Notes: generated by a model not told the origin, from the letters alone. A stretch of 64,000 nt of DNA from Glaciihabitans sp. INWT7 (GCF_014217685.1 NZ_CP043653.1:248001-312000), one strand, 5' to 3'; positions 44,479-53,733 are shown, counted from the stretch's first letter. A program made the numbers and translations.

Positions 44479-45353
44479 GCGGCGACCTCGGACTGCCGCC
44501 GGCGCGATCACGTCGCGAGCTGGCAGAGCGTCGATCCTCAGAGCCCCGAAAAAGTGCGCGTCGTGTTCGGGCGCTGTCGGCGGCGGCACGTCCGGCGGCA
44601 CCCCTTCCCCGTAACGCGGTGCGCCGGGTGCTGCGCAAGCTGATGACCGTCGGGGCGATGGCGGGAGCCGCCGCCCTGCTCATCTCCACCTCTCTTCCGG
44701 CAAGCGCCTTCCTTCCCGCCTCCTCCGGATCCAGCGCGTCGGCGACCACAGCATCCCTCAGCGCGGCCGAGCCCGCCGAGGCCCTTTCTGTGCAGAACAT
44801 GCGGGTGGATGACGCGGCCGCGGTCGCCGCACCGACCCGGGACGCATACACCGTCGTCTCTCTCGTGCAACAGATCGCCACCAAATACGCGTCGGCTGCG
44901 CGCAGCACCGCGTACACCAACGATCCCAACGGCACGATCCAGTGGCCGTTCCCGGTGCCGGTGCCGATCACCTACGGATTCGGTCCTCGATCCGTGCCCG
45001 GATGCGGATTCTGTTCCACCTTCCACGAGGGAGTCGACTTCACGCCCGGCTCGGGCGTCGCCATCCAGGCCATCGCCGATGGAGTGGTGAGCAAGGTCGA
45101 ATTCGACGGCGGTGGGCTCGGCAACAACGTGACCATCGACCACAACATCAATGGCCAGAAGGTGCAGAGCGTCTACGGCCACATGCTCACCGGTTCGGTG
45201 CGGGTGGTGGTCGGCCAGATGGTCAAGGTGACGGATGAGGTGGGCCAGGTCGGCAGCACCGGCGCCTCGACCGGCGCCCACCTTCACCTCGAGATCCACC
45301 TCAACAACACGCCGGTCGACCCTTTCGCCTGGCTGAAGGCCAACGCGAACTGA
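44475..45353 (+). CDS. M23 family peptidoglycan endopeptidase (second of tandem pair)
   Basis: 292 residues: a basic N-terminus, a membrane segment (LMTVGAMAGAAALLISTSLPASAF) and an M23 domain with HEGVD and GSTGASTGAHLHLEIH. It is a paralogue of the gene just upstream; both end in DPFAWLKANAN. GTG at 44475 is preferred because the leader ORF stop overlaps it; an in-frame GTG at 44436 would add 13 residues without a visible ribosome binding site. Confidence 0.9.
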   Translation: MSGDLGLPPARSRRELAERRSSEPRKSARRVRALSAAARPAAPLPRNAVRRVLRKLMTVGAMAGAAALLISTSLPASAFLPASSGSSASATTASLSAAEPAEALSVQNMRVDDAAAVAAPTRDAYTVVSLVQQIATKYASAARSTAYTNDPNGTIQWPFPVPVPITYGFGPRSVPGCGFCSTFHEGVDFTPGSGVAIQAIADGVVSKVEFDGGGLGNNVTIDHNINGQKVQSVYGHMLTGSVRVVVGQMVKVTDEVGQVGSTGASTGAHLHLEIHLNNTPVDPFAWLKANAN

Positions 45354-45355
45354 CC

Positions 45356-45432
45356 GAGCCGTCGTTGGTCGAGCCGCCGTTGCTCGAGTCGCCGTTGCTC
45401 GAGCCGCCGCGCAGCGACCGCATCGAGACCTA
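45356..45432. repeat. 15-bp tandem repeat and Microbacteriaceae-type intergenic repeat
   Basis: Three 15-bp units of GAGCCGCCGTTGCTC type (45356-45400) run into GAGCCGCCGCGCAGC and GACCGCATCGAGACC. Reversed, this resembles the GGTCTCGATACG-type intergenic repeat that is abundant in Clavibacter and Leifsonia. It sits between converging genes. Confidence 0.75.
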
Positions 45433-47175
45433 AGCGCGCAGCCAGACCGCGGTGTCACCCGGCAGCGATCGCCCATCGAGCTCTTCCGAGGCCACGATGA
45501 TCTCCCCGGCGGGCAGCTCCACCGGCTCGGTGCCGGTGTTGGCGATCACGGTGACAGAGCCGTTTCGAAACGCGACGACGGCATCCGGGTAGCCCGTGAG
45601 CCATTCGACGTGGCCGAGTCCGAGGTCTGCAATGGACCGCCCGGCGAGAAGACTGCGGTAGAGCTCGAGAGTCGAGCCGGAGACGCCCCGCTGAGAGTCT
45701 CGGGCGTAGGGGGCCCAGTCCGCCGGTTGCGGAAGCCAGCTCTTGCCGCTGGGGCCGAAGCCGTACGATGGCGCGTCCGCCTCCCAGGGGATCGGCACGC
45801 GGCATCCATCCCGGCCGTAGCGTTCGCCGTCGGTTCGGAACCAGGTGGGATCCTGGCGCGCTTCGTCGGGCAGGTCGATGACCTCGGGCAACCCGAGCTC
45901 CTCACCCTGGTAGAGGTAGGCGCTTCCGGGCAAGGCGAGCATGAGGGTCGTCGCCGCGCGTGCGCGTCGAAGTCCGAGGGAGCGCACCGGCCGGCCGGGC
46001 GAACGCGGGCCGATGCCGTGGCCCTGCGGGTTCTCGGCGGTCATGGCGAGGCGTGAGGCGTGGCGCACCACGTCGTGGTTCGACATCACCCAGGTGCTCG
46101 GAGCGCCGACGCCGGTGAAAGCGACAAGAGAGGCGTTGATGATCGCCCGCATCGTCGGGCCGCTCCACGGAGTCTCGAGGTAGGAGAAGTTGAAGGCCTG
46201 CTGCATCTCGTCGGGCCGCACCCAGCGTGCGAGCTTGGCGAGCGGCTCCACCCACGCTTCGGCGCAGAGCACACGATCGCCCTCGTACTCCTCGAGCACG
46301 GAGTGCCAGTCCCGGTAGATCTCGTGCACGCCGTCCTGCGCCCAGTAGGGCGGGGTATTGTCGTCGTCGAGATTCGCGTCGATCTGCGGCTCGAGACCCA
46401 GGGTGCCGCTGCCGCCCATGCTGCCGCCGTCGGCCGGAGCCGTGTAGTCGGGCAAGCCCGCGGCCTTGATCAGGCCGTGCGCCACATCCACCCGGAAGCC
46501 GTCGACGCCGCGGTCGAGCCAGAAGCGCAGGATGTCGCGGAACTGCTCCCGCACCCAGGGGTTCTGCCAGTTGAGGTCGGGCTGCGAGGAGTCGAAGATG
46601 TGGAGGTACCACTGGCCGGGCGTTCCGTCGGGATTGGTGAGGCGGCTCCAGGCGGACCCGCCGAACACGGAATCCCAGTTGTTCGGCGGCAGTTCGCCGT
46701 TGAGGCCTTTACCCTCACGGAACATGTAGCGGTCGCGCTCGGGGCTTCCCTCCGGTGCGGCGAGGGCCTCCTGGAACCAGGCGTGCTGATCCGAGGAGTG
46801 GTTGGGCACGAGGTCAACGATGAGTTTGAGGCCGAGCTCGTGCACGCGCTTCTCGAGTGCATCGAAGTCGGCCAGGGTGCCGAAGATCGGATCGACGTCG
46901 CAGTAGTCGGCGACGTCGTATCCGGCGTCCTTCTGCGGCGAGGTGTAGAACGGCGAGAGCCAGACGGCGTCCACCCCGAGTTCCACCAACGCGGGAAGTC
47001 GTTCGGTGATGCCGATGAGGTCGCCGAGGCCGTCGTCGCCCATGCCGTCGGCGAAGGACCGCGGGTAGATCTGGTAGATGACGGCGGAGCGCCACCATTC
47101 GTTTCCGGAGGCGCTGGAAAGTGTGGTGGTCTCGGTTGCGGGCGCAGAAAAACCCTGCCGAATGTCGAGGCTCAT
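45430..47175 (-). CDS. GH13 alpha-glucosidase
   Basis: 581 residues, of the oligo-1,6-glucosidase/alpha-glucosidase type. Catalytic regions are the nucleophile Asp in DGFRVDVAHG, the acid/base Glu in LCAEAWVEP and the third carboxylate in VMSNHDVVRH, with LVPNHSSDQHAWF. No signal peptide, so it is cytoplasmic and splits imported oligosaccharides. A TAGGGT box (47187-47182 on the minus strand) is 6 nt before ATG 47175. Divergent from the exchanger gene. Confidence 0.92.
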   Translation of the reverse strand: MSLDIRQGFSAPATETTTLSSASGNEWWRSAVIYQIYPRSFADGMGDDGLGDLIGITERLPALVELGVDAVWLSPFYTSPQKDAGYDVADYCDVDPIFGTLADFDALEKRVHELGLKLIVDLVPNHSSDQHAWFQEALAAPEGSPERDRYMFREGKGLNGELPPNNWDSVFGGSAWSRLTNPDGTPGQWYLHIFDSSQPDLNWQNPWVREQFRDILRFWLDRGVDGFRVDVAHGLIKAAGLPDYTAPADGGSMGGSGTLGLEPQIDANLDDDNTPPYWAQDGVHEIYRDWHSVLEEYEGDRVLCAEAWVEPLAKLARWVRPDEMQQAFNFSYLETPWSGPTMRAIINASLVAFTGVGAPSTWVMSNHDVVRHASRLAMTAENPQGHGIGPRSPGRPVRSLGLRRARAATTLMLALPGSAYLYQGEELGLPEVIDLPDEARQDPTWFRTDGERYGRDGCRVPIPWEADAPSYGFGPSGKSWLPQPADWAPYARDSQRGVSGSTLELYRSLLAGRSIADLGLGHVEWLTGYPDAVVAFRNGSVTVIANTGTEPVELPAGEIIVASEELDGRSLPGDTAVWLRA

Positions 47176-47263
47176 CCGAAAACCCTATTGCATCGCCTGT
47201 CGCCCGAAATCGCGGAGCAGTCGGCCGCCCGCAGGAGTGCCGGTGAGGGTACTGTCTGCAGGC

Positions 47264-48322
47264 GTGAACTCTTTGCCCCTTTGGCTGCTCGTGCTGATCT
47301 TCGTCGCGGGTGCCGCCGTCATCTGGGTGGCGGGCATCCAACTGTCCAAAACGACGGATGTGCTGGACAAGAGGCTGCATCTCGGCAGTGCCCTCGGCGG
47401 GCTGATCGTTCTCGCGGTCGCCACCAACCTCCCAGAGATCGCCATCACGGTCAGCGCGGCTCTGTCGGGGAATATCGAGATCGCGACGGGAAACATCCTG
47501 GGCGGCATCGCGATCCAAACGGTTGTTCTCGCGATCCTCGATCTCTTCGGACGGCGGGGAAAGGGCGTGCGCCCGCTGACCTACCGGGCCGCCTCCCTGA
47601 CACTGGTGCTCGAGGCGGTCGTCGTCGTCGCAGTTCTGTCTGTCGTCGTGGCGGGCAGCCAGCTCCCCTCTGGGCTCGTGTTCGCCCGGATCACGCCGGA
47701 CGTGGTCGCCATCGCCGCCCTGTGGATCGTCGGTCTGGCGCTGGTGCAGCGCTCCGGCTCGCACCTTCCCTGGCACGAGGACGGGTCGGCTCCGGACTCG
47801 TCTCCGCATCCGCGTGGACATCGGCGTCACACGCCGGACAAGAAGATGAGTGTGACGAAAGCCGCCATCGTGTTCGCGATCTCCGCCGTCGCCACCCTCG
47901 TCGCGGGAGTGGTGCTCGAGCGGGCCGGCGATGCCGCGTCGTCGCAGATCGGCCTGTCGGGGGTGCTCTTCGGAGCGACCTTCCTGGCGCTGGCGACATC
48001 TCTGCCCGAGATCTCCACAGGGCTCCAGGCCGTGAAGCAGGGCGACGACAACCTGGCGATGAGCGACATTTTCGGGGGGAACGCCTTCTTGCCTGTTCTC
48101 TTCCTCGTCGCGACGATCATCTCCGGCAGGTCGGTTTTGTCCCACGCCAACCCCAGCGACATCTACCTCACGTCCCTCGCGATACTGCTTACCCTGATCT
48201 ACATCGTCGGTCTGATCTTTCGACCGTCCCGACGGATCCTCGGCATGGGTGTCGACTCTCTCGCCGTGGTCGTCGTCTACGCCGTTGGCATCCTCGGGCT
48301 GGTCTCGATCGCGAACGGATGA
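47264..48322 (+). CDS. Sodium/calcium exchanger family membrane protein
   Basis: 352 residues with about ten helices in two inverted halves. The alpha-repeat motifs are ATNLPEIAITVSAALSGNIEIATGNILGG and ATSLPEISTGLQ...LAMSDIFGGNAF. A His-rich loop lies between the halves (HLPWHEDG...HPRGHRRH). The transported ion is uncertain. GTG at 47264 is chosen because TACTGT (47250-47255) is 8 nt upstream; the longer frame to 47078 overlaps the glucosidase gene. Confidence 0.88.
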   Translation: MNSLPLWLLVLIFVAGAAVIWVAGIQLSKTTDVLDKRLHLGSALGGLIVLAVATNLPEIAITVSAALSGNIEIATGNILGGIAIQTVVLAILDLFGRRGKGVRPLTYRAASLTLVLEAVVVVAVLSVVVAGSQLPSGLVFARITPDVVAIAALWIVGLALVQRSGSHLPWHEDGSAPDSSPHPRGHRRHTPDKKMSVTKAAIVFAISAVATLVAGVVLERAGDAASSQIGLSGVLFGATFLALATSLPEISTGLQAVKQGDDNLAMSDIFGGNAFLPVLFLVATIISGRSVLSHANPSDIYLTSLAILLTLIYIVGLIFRPSRRILGMGVDSLAVVVVYAVGILGLVSIANG

Positions 48323-48419
48323 CCGAACCTCCGTCGTAATCGGGCCGTAACGGCGCTACGGTACCTTCGAGACCAGCATCGGCGGGCAATTCAGCCCCGC
48401 AGGCCATCGAGGGGGCACC

Positions 48420-50294
48420 ATGGGCATCGTCAACGAGCCGCACCACGACGGTTCTCCCCTGTATGTCTCCGATTCCGCACCCCAGCTCGGCGACCACGTG
48501 CGCGTGCGCATCCGCATCCCCGAAGAATTCGGGCCAGTCATCGCCGTGCATACCCGCTCCAATCCCGACCACGAGCCGCGCTTCGCCGTCGCGTCGCCCG
48601 TCGCGGATGTCGACGGGTGGGAGTGGTGGGAGGCCGAGATCGAGATCGAGAACCCGGTGCACGGCTATCGCTGGCTGCTCTCCCTGGCGGATGGTGGTTC
48701 GGCCTGGGTGAATGCCACCGGTGTCCACACGATCGAGACCCTCGATTCGGAGGACTTCCGGCTGGTGACCTATCCGGCTGCGCCCGAGTGGGCCTCGTCG
48801 ACGGTGATGTACCAGATCTTCCCCGACCGATTCGCCCGGTCTGCGGCGGCATCCACTCGCGCACTGCCCGACTGGGCCGAACCGGCGGAGTGGACGGATG
48901 ACGTGGTCTACGTCGGCGCGGACACCCCTCGCCAGTTCTACGGCGGCGATCTCGCGGGCATCGCCGAGCATCTCGACCATCTGGTGGCTCTCGGGGTCAA
49001 TCTCATCTACCTGACTCCCGTGTTCCCGGCGCAGTCCAACCACCGTTACGACGCGCTGTCCTTCGCCGAGGTGGATCCTTTGCTCGGCGGAGACGAGGCG
49101 CTCGTCGCCCTCATCGAAGCGGCGCATGGGCGCGGACTGAGGGTGATCGGGGACCTCACCTCCAACCACAGCGGGGACGCCCACGAGTGGTTCCGGGCCT
49201 CCCACCTCACTCCCGGGGCCGCGGAGAGCGAGTTCTACTACTGGCTCGACGAGCAGCAGGAGCGCTACGTATCGTGGCTCGGAGTTCCGAGCCTCCCCAA
49301 GTTCAACTGGAACTCGGCCGAACTGCGCCGTCGCTTCATCGACGGCCCCGAGTCTGTCGTCGCGAAGTGGCTCGGCGAACCGTACAACCTCGACGGCTGG
49401 CGCATCGACGTCTCCAACATGACCGGACGCTATCTCGACCAGGACCTCAACCAGGAGGTGCGCCGCACGATCCGACGCACGATGGTCGCCACGAAGACGG
49501 ACACGATCCTGCTCGGGGAGTCGACCAACGACGCAGCGAGCGACTTTCCCGGGGACGCCTGGCACGGGGCGATGACGTACGCCAACTTCACCCGGCCGGT
49601 GTGGGGCTGGCTCTCCGAGCCCGGGAGCCTCGCGCCCGGCGGCATCGGCATGGCGCTCGGCACGATCCCCAGCTACAGCGGGATCGAAGTGCATGCGGCG
49701 CACATCCGCTTCACCGCAGCGTTCCCGTGGCGCGTGAGGCTCCATAACATGAACGCTCTCGACACCCACGACACCCCGCGATTCCTCACCCACGCGCGCC
49801 CGGGCACCGTGCCTGTCGCGTTCGGTTTGTCGGTGACGCTGCCGGGCATCCCCGTCGTCTTCGCCGGCGACGAGTTCGGACTCACCGGAACGGATGGCGA
49901 GCACTCCCGTACTCCGATGCCCTGGGGAACCGAGGCGGCGGCTGCCGACACCATCTCCCTCTATTCGCGCCTGATCCACCTTCGGACCTCGCATCCGGCA
50001 TTGAACGGTGGCGGCATCCGCTGGATGCATGCCGGCAGCGAGGTGCTCGTCTTCGTGCGGGAGTCTGCCGAGGAGAGCGTGCTCGTCGTCGCGGCCCGGG
50101 ATGGTTTCGACGTGACCCTTCCGGCGCACGCGGTGGCCGGCCTTCCGGTGACGCTCTTCGGCCGGATCGGTGCTGTGCATACCGCTGAGGGCCTCAGGCT
50201 GAGCGGATCCGGGCCGGCCTTTGGCGCATTCGAGTTGCCGGGCATCACGCTTCCCGACTTCTTCGAGCCCGGCGTGATCCTCGCCCTCGAGTAA
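48420..50294 (+). CDS. GH13 alpha-glycosidase (cyclomaltodextrinase/neopullulanase-like)
   Basis: 624 residues. An N-terminal beta domain of about 125 residues precedes the GH13 barrel (VMYQIFPDRFA). Catalytic regions are DGWRIDVSNMTG (Asp), LLGEST (Glu) and NALDTHDTPR (Asp), with GDLTSNHSGDAHEWF. The extra N-domain suggests a dimeric neopullulanase/cyclomaltodextrinase acting on maltooligosaccharides. AGGGGGCACC before ATG is the ribosome binding site. Confidence 0.9.
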   Translation: MGIVNEPHHDGSPLYVSDSAPQLGDHVRVRIRIPEEFGPVIAVHTRSNPDHEPRFAVASPVADVDGWEWWEAEIEIENPVHGYRWLLSLADGGSAWVNATGVHTIETLDSEDFRLVTYPAAPEWASSTVMYQIFPDRFARSAAASTRALPDWAEPAEWTDDVVYVGADTPRQFYGGDLAGIAEHLDHLVALGVNLIYLTPVFPAQSNHRYDALSFAEVDPLLGGDEALVALIEAAHGRGLRVIGDLTSNHSGDAHEWFRASHLTPGAAESEFYYWLDEQQERYVSWLGVPSLPKFNWNSAELRRRFIDGPESVVAKWLGEPYNLDGWRIDVSNMTGRYLDQDLNQEVRRTIRRTMVATKTDTILLGESTNDAASDFPGDAWHGAMTYANFTRPVWGWLSEPGSLAPGGIGMALGTIPSYSGIEVHAAHIRFTAAFPWRVRLHNMNALDTHDTPRFLTHARPGTVPVAFGLSVTLPGIPVVFAGDEFGLTGTDGEHSRTPMPWGTEAAAADTISLYSRLIHLRTSHPALNGGGIRWMHAGSEVLVFVRESAEESVLVVAARDGFDVTLPAHAVAGLPVTLFGRIGAVHTAEGLRLSGSGPAFGAFELPGITLPDFFEPGVILALE

Positions 50295-50371
50295 CGGCGC
50301 GGCGGGCCCCGCGGCGGGTGCTATTCTCTAACGGTGCCAAAATGGCGCGCGGAAATTCGTGTGCTGCTTTC

Positions 50372-50443
<72 letters not shown>

Positions 50444-50445
50444 CT

Positions 50446-50468
50446 CGTAACCCGTTTGTCTGGTTACG
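50446..50468 (+). other. Hairpin between tRNA-Thr and tRNA-Met
   Basis: Arms CGTAACC (50446-50452) and GGTTACG (50462-50468) form a perfect 7-bp stem with a 9-nt loop, 2 nt past the tRNA-Thr end. It may be a processing signal in a shared tRNA transcript or a weak terminator. Confidence 0.45.
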
Positions 50469-50472
50469 TCCC

Positions 50473-50546
50473 GGCGGGGTAGCTCAGGTGGTTAGAGCAC
50501 ACGGCTCATAATCGTGGTGTCGCGGGTTCAAGTCCCGCTCCCGCTA
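50473..50546 (+). tRNA. tRNA-Met (CAT), probably elongator
   Basis: 74 nt. Acceptor arms GGCGGGG and TCCCGCT (G1:U72 wobble), anticodon loop CTCATAA (CAT), T-loop TTCAAGT, discriminator A. The G1:U72 end and D-arm suit elongator Met rather than initiator; tRNA-Ile2 with a modified CAT is less likely. CCA is not encoded. Confidence 0.88.
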
Positions 50547-50683
50547 CTTAGCTTCATGCGCCCGAGACTATGTGGCCGAATCCACCGAGCTCCACGATTG
50601 CACTCTCGGTTCGGATCAACAGAGCGGTCGCTGTATCGACCTGTCGCTCGAATCATGCCGGGCCCGGTTCTCCGGCAGGGACG

Positions 50684-51235
50684 TCACGGAAGAACGGGCG
50701 AGACGGCTCCAATCGCGGCCTGAAGCGTCCGGATGCTCGACCCGAGCACGCCCGACGACAACAAGCCCGAACCGAGCGGGCCCGCGGAGTCCTCTCCGAC
50801 TGACGGCAGCTGCTGAAGTGCTGCCCTGACCCGAGCGTCCATGTGGTCGAGCTGCCAAGCGATCTCGTCGGAGAGAGCCATCGGTCGGTCCGGAGCGGCC
50901 AGCCCGGCTGCTTTCGCGGCGTAGGCGGCTGCGCCGAGAGCGTGAGCGCCCATGTGAGCGACACCCGCCGCTTGTCCCGCAGACCGCGCGGCTGCCGCTG
51001 CAGCAGGGGAGTCCACGCCGTTCGCGGCCCGACCAGCGACGAAGCGCCGACGAATTTCACCGACAGCATCGAGCTCACCCCGAGCGAACGCGCGAGTTCG
51101 ATCGATGGCATCACGGGGTCGATCGTCTGTGGGGGCCTCGGTCTCGAACAAGACCAGGACACGCTCAGCACAGTCTGCTGCCCACAGAGCGACGAGGCGT
51201 CGATCAGCTTCGCTCAATGACTGCGGGGAAAGCAT
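50684..51235 (-). CDS. Putative immunity protein (Imm-5-like)
   Basis: 183 residues, Ala-rich and helical. The pattern FETEAPTDDRPRDAIDRTRAFARGE followed by Ala-rich helices (AAAAAARSAGQAAGVAHMGAHALGAAAYAAKAAG) resembles the putative immunity proteins annotated in actinobacteria, often mislabelled exonuclease SbcC. No toxin gene is adjacent. ATG at 51235. It lies just past the tRNA pair, and the 140 bp between hold nothing recognisable. Confidence 0.55.
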   Translation of the reverse strand: MLSPQSLSEADRRLVALWAADCAERVLVLFETEAPTDDRPRDAIDRTRAFARGELDAVGEIRRRFVAGRAANGVDSPAAAAAARSAGQAAGVAHMGAHALGAAAYAAKAAGLAAPDRPMALSDEIAWQLDHMDARVRAALQQLPSVGEDSAGPLGSGLLSSGVLGSSIRTLQAAIGAVSPVLP

Positions 51236-51336
51236 TCCAGCATTCTCGCACCCCGTCCTACCGGGCGCTCCGGCTACGGCAATCCGGTCGCGCTGACACT
51301 ATTGCGATCGACCCAGCTCCGGGGGACGATCGAGTC

Positions 51337-51588
51337 GTGGCTACTGGCACGGTGAAGTTCTTCTCTGCGGAGGAAGGCTGGGGAGCTATCTCGTCGCCAG
51401 AGCTACCCGACGACCAAGACGCCTTCGTCCACTTCTCCGTTATCGAGAGCGAGGGGTACCGCTACCTCGTAGCGGGCGATGAAGTCGATTTCGACTACGT
51501 TCGTATCGACCAACACGGCTTCCGCTTCGTGGCGACTCGCGCGCGCAAGGGCGAAGCCCCGAGTGCGGCAAGTCCGGCGATTCGCTAG
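51337..51588 (+). CDS. Divergent cold-shock domain protein
   Basis: 83 residues with a cold-shock fold. It starts VATGTVKFFSAEEGWGAISS, where RNP1 is usually KGFGFI, and has DAFVHFS for RNP2. The second half (EGYRYLVAGDEVDFDYVRIDQHGFRFVATRARKG) departs from typical CspA and is longer. GTG at 51337 puts the canonical start at residue 2, with GGGGGA 10 nt upstream; a longer frame from 51217 is unlikely. It binds single-stranded nucleic acid if functional. Confidence 0.8.
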   Translation: MATGTVKFFSAEEGWGAISSPELPDDQDAFVHFSVIESEGYRYLVAGDEVDFDYVRIDQHGFRFVATRARKGEAPSAASPAIR

Positions 51589-51592
51589 ACGG

Positions 51593-53698
51593 TCAGGCCG
51601 GTGAGGGGGAGGCGTTCTGCGGAAGAAGACTCGCGACGCTTGCCCCGGGACGGAGGTCGAGTCGACGGAGCAACTGGGCATTCAGCGCCACGACGACCGT
51701 GGAGGCAGACATCAGCAATGCGCCGACCTCCATCGGGAGAACGAAACCGATGGGCGCAAGCACTCCCGCGGCGAGCGGCACCGCGATCAGGTTGTAGCCG
51801 GCGGCCCACCAGAGGTTCTGCTTCATCTTCCGGTAGGTCTTGCGAGACAACTCGATAACCGAGAGTACCGATCGGGGGTCATCACTGGCGAGGATCACGC
51901 CGGCGGAGGCGATGGCCACGTCGGTGCCCGCCCCGATGGCGATGCCGACATCCGCCTGGGCGAGCGCGGGCGCGTCATTCACGCCGTCCCCGACCATGGC
52001 GACCTTGCGGCCCTCGCGCTGCAATTCGGTGACCTTTGCTGCCTTGTCCTCCGGGTGCACCCCGGCGAATACCCGATCGATGCCGAGGTCATCCGCCACG
52101 GACTGGGCGACGGCCTGGGCATCCCCGGTGATCATCACCACCTGTATCCCGAGTGCGCGGAGGGCATCGACGGCGTGACGGGATTCCGGTCGCACCTCAT
52201 CGGCAAGCCCGAGGGCCCCGATCACTTTCGAGTCCCGGAGCACGTGAAGGATGATGGCTCCCTCGCGTTCCCACGCGAGCGTCTCGGGGAGCGGATCGGC
52301 GGTGTGGGAGGCGAGCATGCCCGGTCCGCCGACGCTGACCTCGCTGCCGTTCACGACCCCCGTGACCCCGATAGCCGTCGACGCCTGGAAGTCGGTCGCC
52401 TTCAGGATCGAGAGACCGCGCGCTTTCGCGGCATCCACGATGGCCGTGGCCAGCGGATGCTCGCTGTCTGCCTCGACGGCCGCCGCGAGTGAGAGCACAT
52501 CCTGCTCCGAAGTCGGCGCCGTGACGGCCACCCTGGTGACGCTCGGCTCACCCTTGGTCAGGGTTCCGGTCTTGTCGAAGAGCACGGAGTCGACAGTGCG
52601 CATGTTCTCCAGCGCCAGGCGGTCTTTGACCAGGACGCCACCCTTCGCGGCTCGTTCCGTGGCGATGGAGACGACGAGGGGGATTGCCAGGCCGAGAGCG
52701 TGCGGACAGGCGATCACGAGCACGGTGATCGTACGGATGACCGCGTCCTGTGGCGCTCCGAGGGCGGTCCACACGATGGCGGTGATCACGCCGGATCCCA
52801 GTGCGAACCAGAACAACCAGCCGGCGGCGACGTCGGCCAACCGTTGGGCTCGTGACGACGAGTTCTGCGCCTCTGAGACGAGCCGCTGGATGCCGGCGAG
52901 TGCCGTGTCGCCCCCCACCGCGGAGATCCGCACCCGGAGGGCGTTGTCGGTGGCCACCGTTCCCGCAACGACCTGGGCGCCCGGCCCGCGTGTGACCGCC
53001 CGGGATTCGCCGGTGATCATCGATTCATCGACATCCGCTGTGCCTTCGGTGATTTCCCCGTCCGCCGGGACGCGGCCGCCGGGACGCACGATGACGAGAT
53101 CGCCGACCTCCAGGTCGGCGGGGGAGATCACCGCCACAGTCTCGCCGTCGATGCGTTCCGCCTCATCCGGCAGCAGTGCCGCAAGCGACTCCAGAGCGGT
53201 GGATGACTGGGCGAGGGATCGCATTTCGATCCAGTGGCCGAGAAGCATGATCACGATGAGGAGGGCGAGCTCCCACCAGAAATCCAACTGACGATCGATG
53301 AGGCCGAGACTCGCGGCCCACGATGCGACGAACGCGACGGTGATCGCCAGCGCGATGAGGAGCATCAATCCGGGCTTGCGTGCTTTCAGCTCTGACACGG
53401 CTCCGGTGAGGAACGGACGCCCGCCCCACGCGTAGAGCACGGTTCCGAGCACGGGCGAGATCGATGCCACCAAGAGGGTGTCGGGGAGCGGGTAACCCAG
53501 GATTCTGGCGAACATCTGGCTGAATGCCACCACGGGAACGGCGATGACGAGCATGATCCAGAACAGACGTCGAAACTGACCGACGTGGTCGCCATGCCCG
53601 GCGTGGCTCATCCCGTCCGCCGAATCATGGTGCGCGGGCGCTCCGTGGTGGTCGCTTTCGAGCACGTGTTGTGTCGGCTGGTCATGAGAGGGGGACAT
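51593..53698 (-). CDS. copB: Copper-translocating P-type ATPase, CopB type
   Basis: 701 residues. A His-rich N-terminus (HVLESDHHGAPAHHDSADGMSHAGHGDH) replaces CXXC metal domains. The transmembrane metal motif is CPH (VIACPHALG), marking class IB-3/CopB pumps that export copper or silver. The phosphorylation site is DKTGTLTKGE, with TGES and GDGVNDAPAL also present. ATG 53698 is chosen because it lies 6 nt after a TATATT -10 box; ATG 53701 is adjacent. No csoR or chaperone gene is beside it. Confidence 0.93.
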   Translation of the reverse strand: MSPSHDQPTQHVLESDHHGAPAHHDSADGMSHAGHGDHVGQFRRLFWIMLVIAVPVVAFSQMFARILGYPLPDTLLVASISPVLGTVLYAWGGRPFLTGAVSELKARKPGLMLLIALAITVAFVASWAASLGLIDRQLDFWWELALLIVIMLLGHWIEMRSLAQSSTALESLAALLPDEAERIDGETVAVISPADLEVGDLVIVRPGGRVPADGEITEGTADVDESMITGESRAVTRGPGAQVVAGTVATDNALRVRISAVGGDTALAGIQRLVSEAQNSSSRAQRLADVAAGWLFWFALGSGVITAIVWTALGAPQDAVIRTITVLVIACPHALGLAIPLVVSIATERAAKGGVLVKDRLALENMRTVDSVLFDKTGTLTKGEPSVTRVAVTAPTSEQDVLSLAAAVEADSEHPLATAIVDAAKARGLSILKATDFQASTAIGVTGVVNGSEVSVGGPGMLASHTADPLPETLAWEREGAIILHVLRDSKVIGALGLADEVRPESRHAVDALRALGIQVVMITGDAQAVAQSVADDLGIDRVFAGVHPEDKAAKVTELQREGRKVAMVGDGVNDAPALAQADVGIAIGAGTDVAIASAGVILASDDPRSVLSVIELSRKTYRKMKQNLWWAAGYNLIAVPLAAGVLAPIGFVLPMEVGALLMSASTVVVALNAQLLRRLDLRPGASVASLLPQNASPSPA

Positions 53699-53733
53699 CA
53701 TCGAAATATATACCCCCATGGGGTATATATCAA
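53698..53733 (-). promoter_or_regulatory. copB promoter with CsoR-like operator in the spacer
   Basis: Minus strand: TTGATA (53733-53728), 17-bp spacer, TATATT (53710-53705), start at 53698. The spacer carries inverted 11-bp arms ATATATACCCC and GGGGTATATAT around CAT (53706-53730). This is the TACCCC/GGGGTA type bound by CsoR-like copper repressors, and a bound protein would block RNA polymerase. Confidence 0.7.

Noticed and set aside
43195-45353. The M23 pair as one gene with a frameshift
   Set aside because: Each copy has its own leader, start, membrane segment and complete M23 domain, with a hairpin between them.
46060-48339. 759-residue plus-strand frame over the GH13 glucosidase and exchanger
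   Set aside because: Antisense to the glucosidase and out of frame with the exchanger, both of which have clear motifs.
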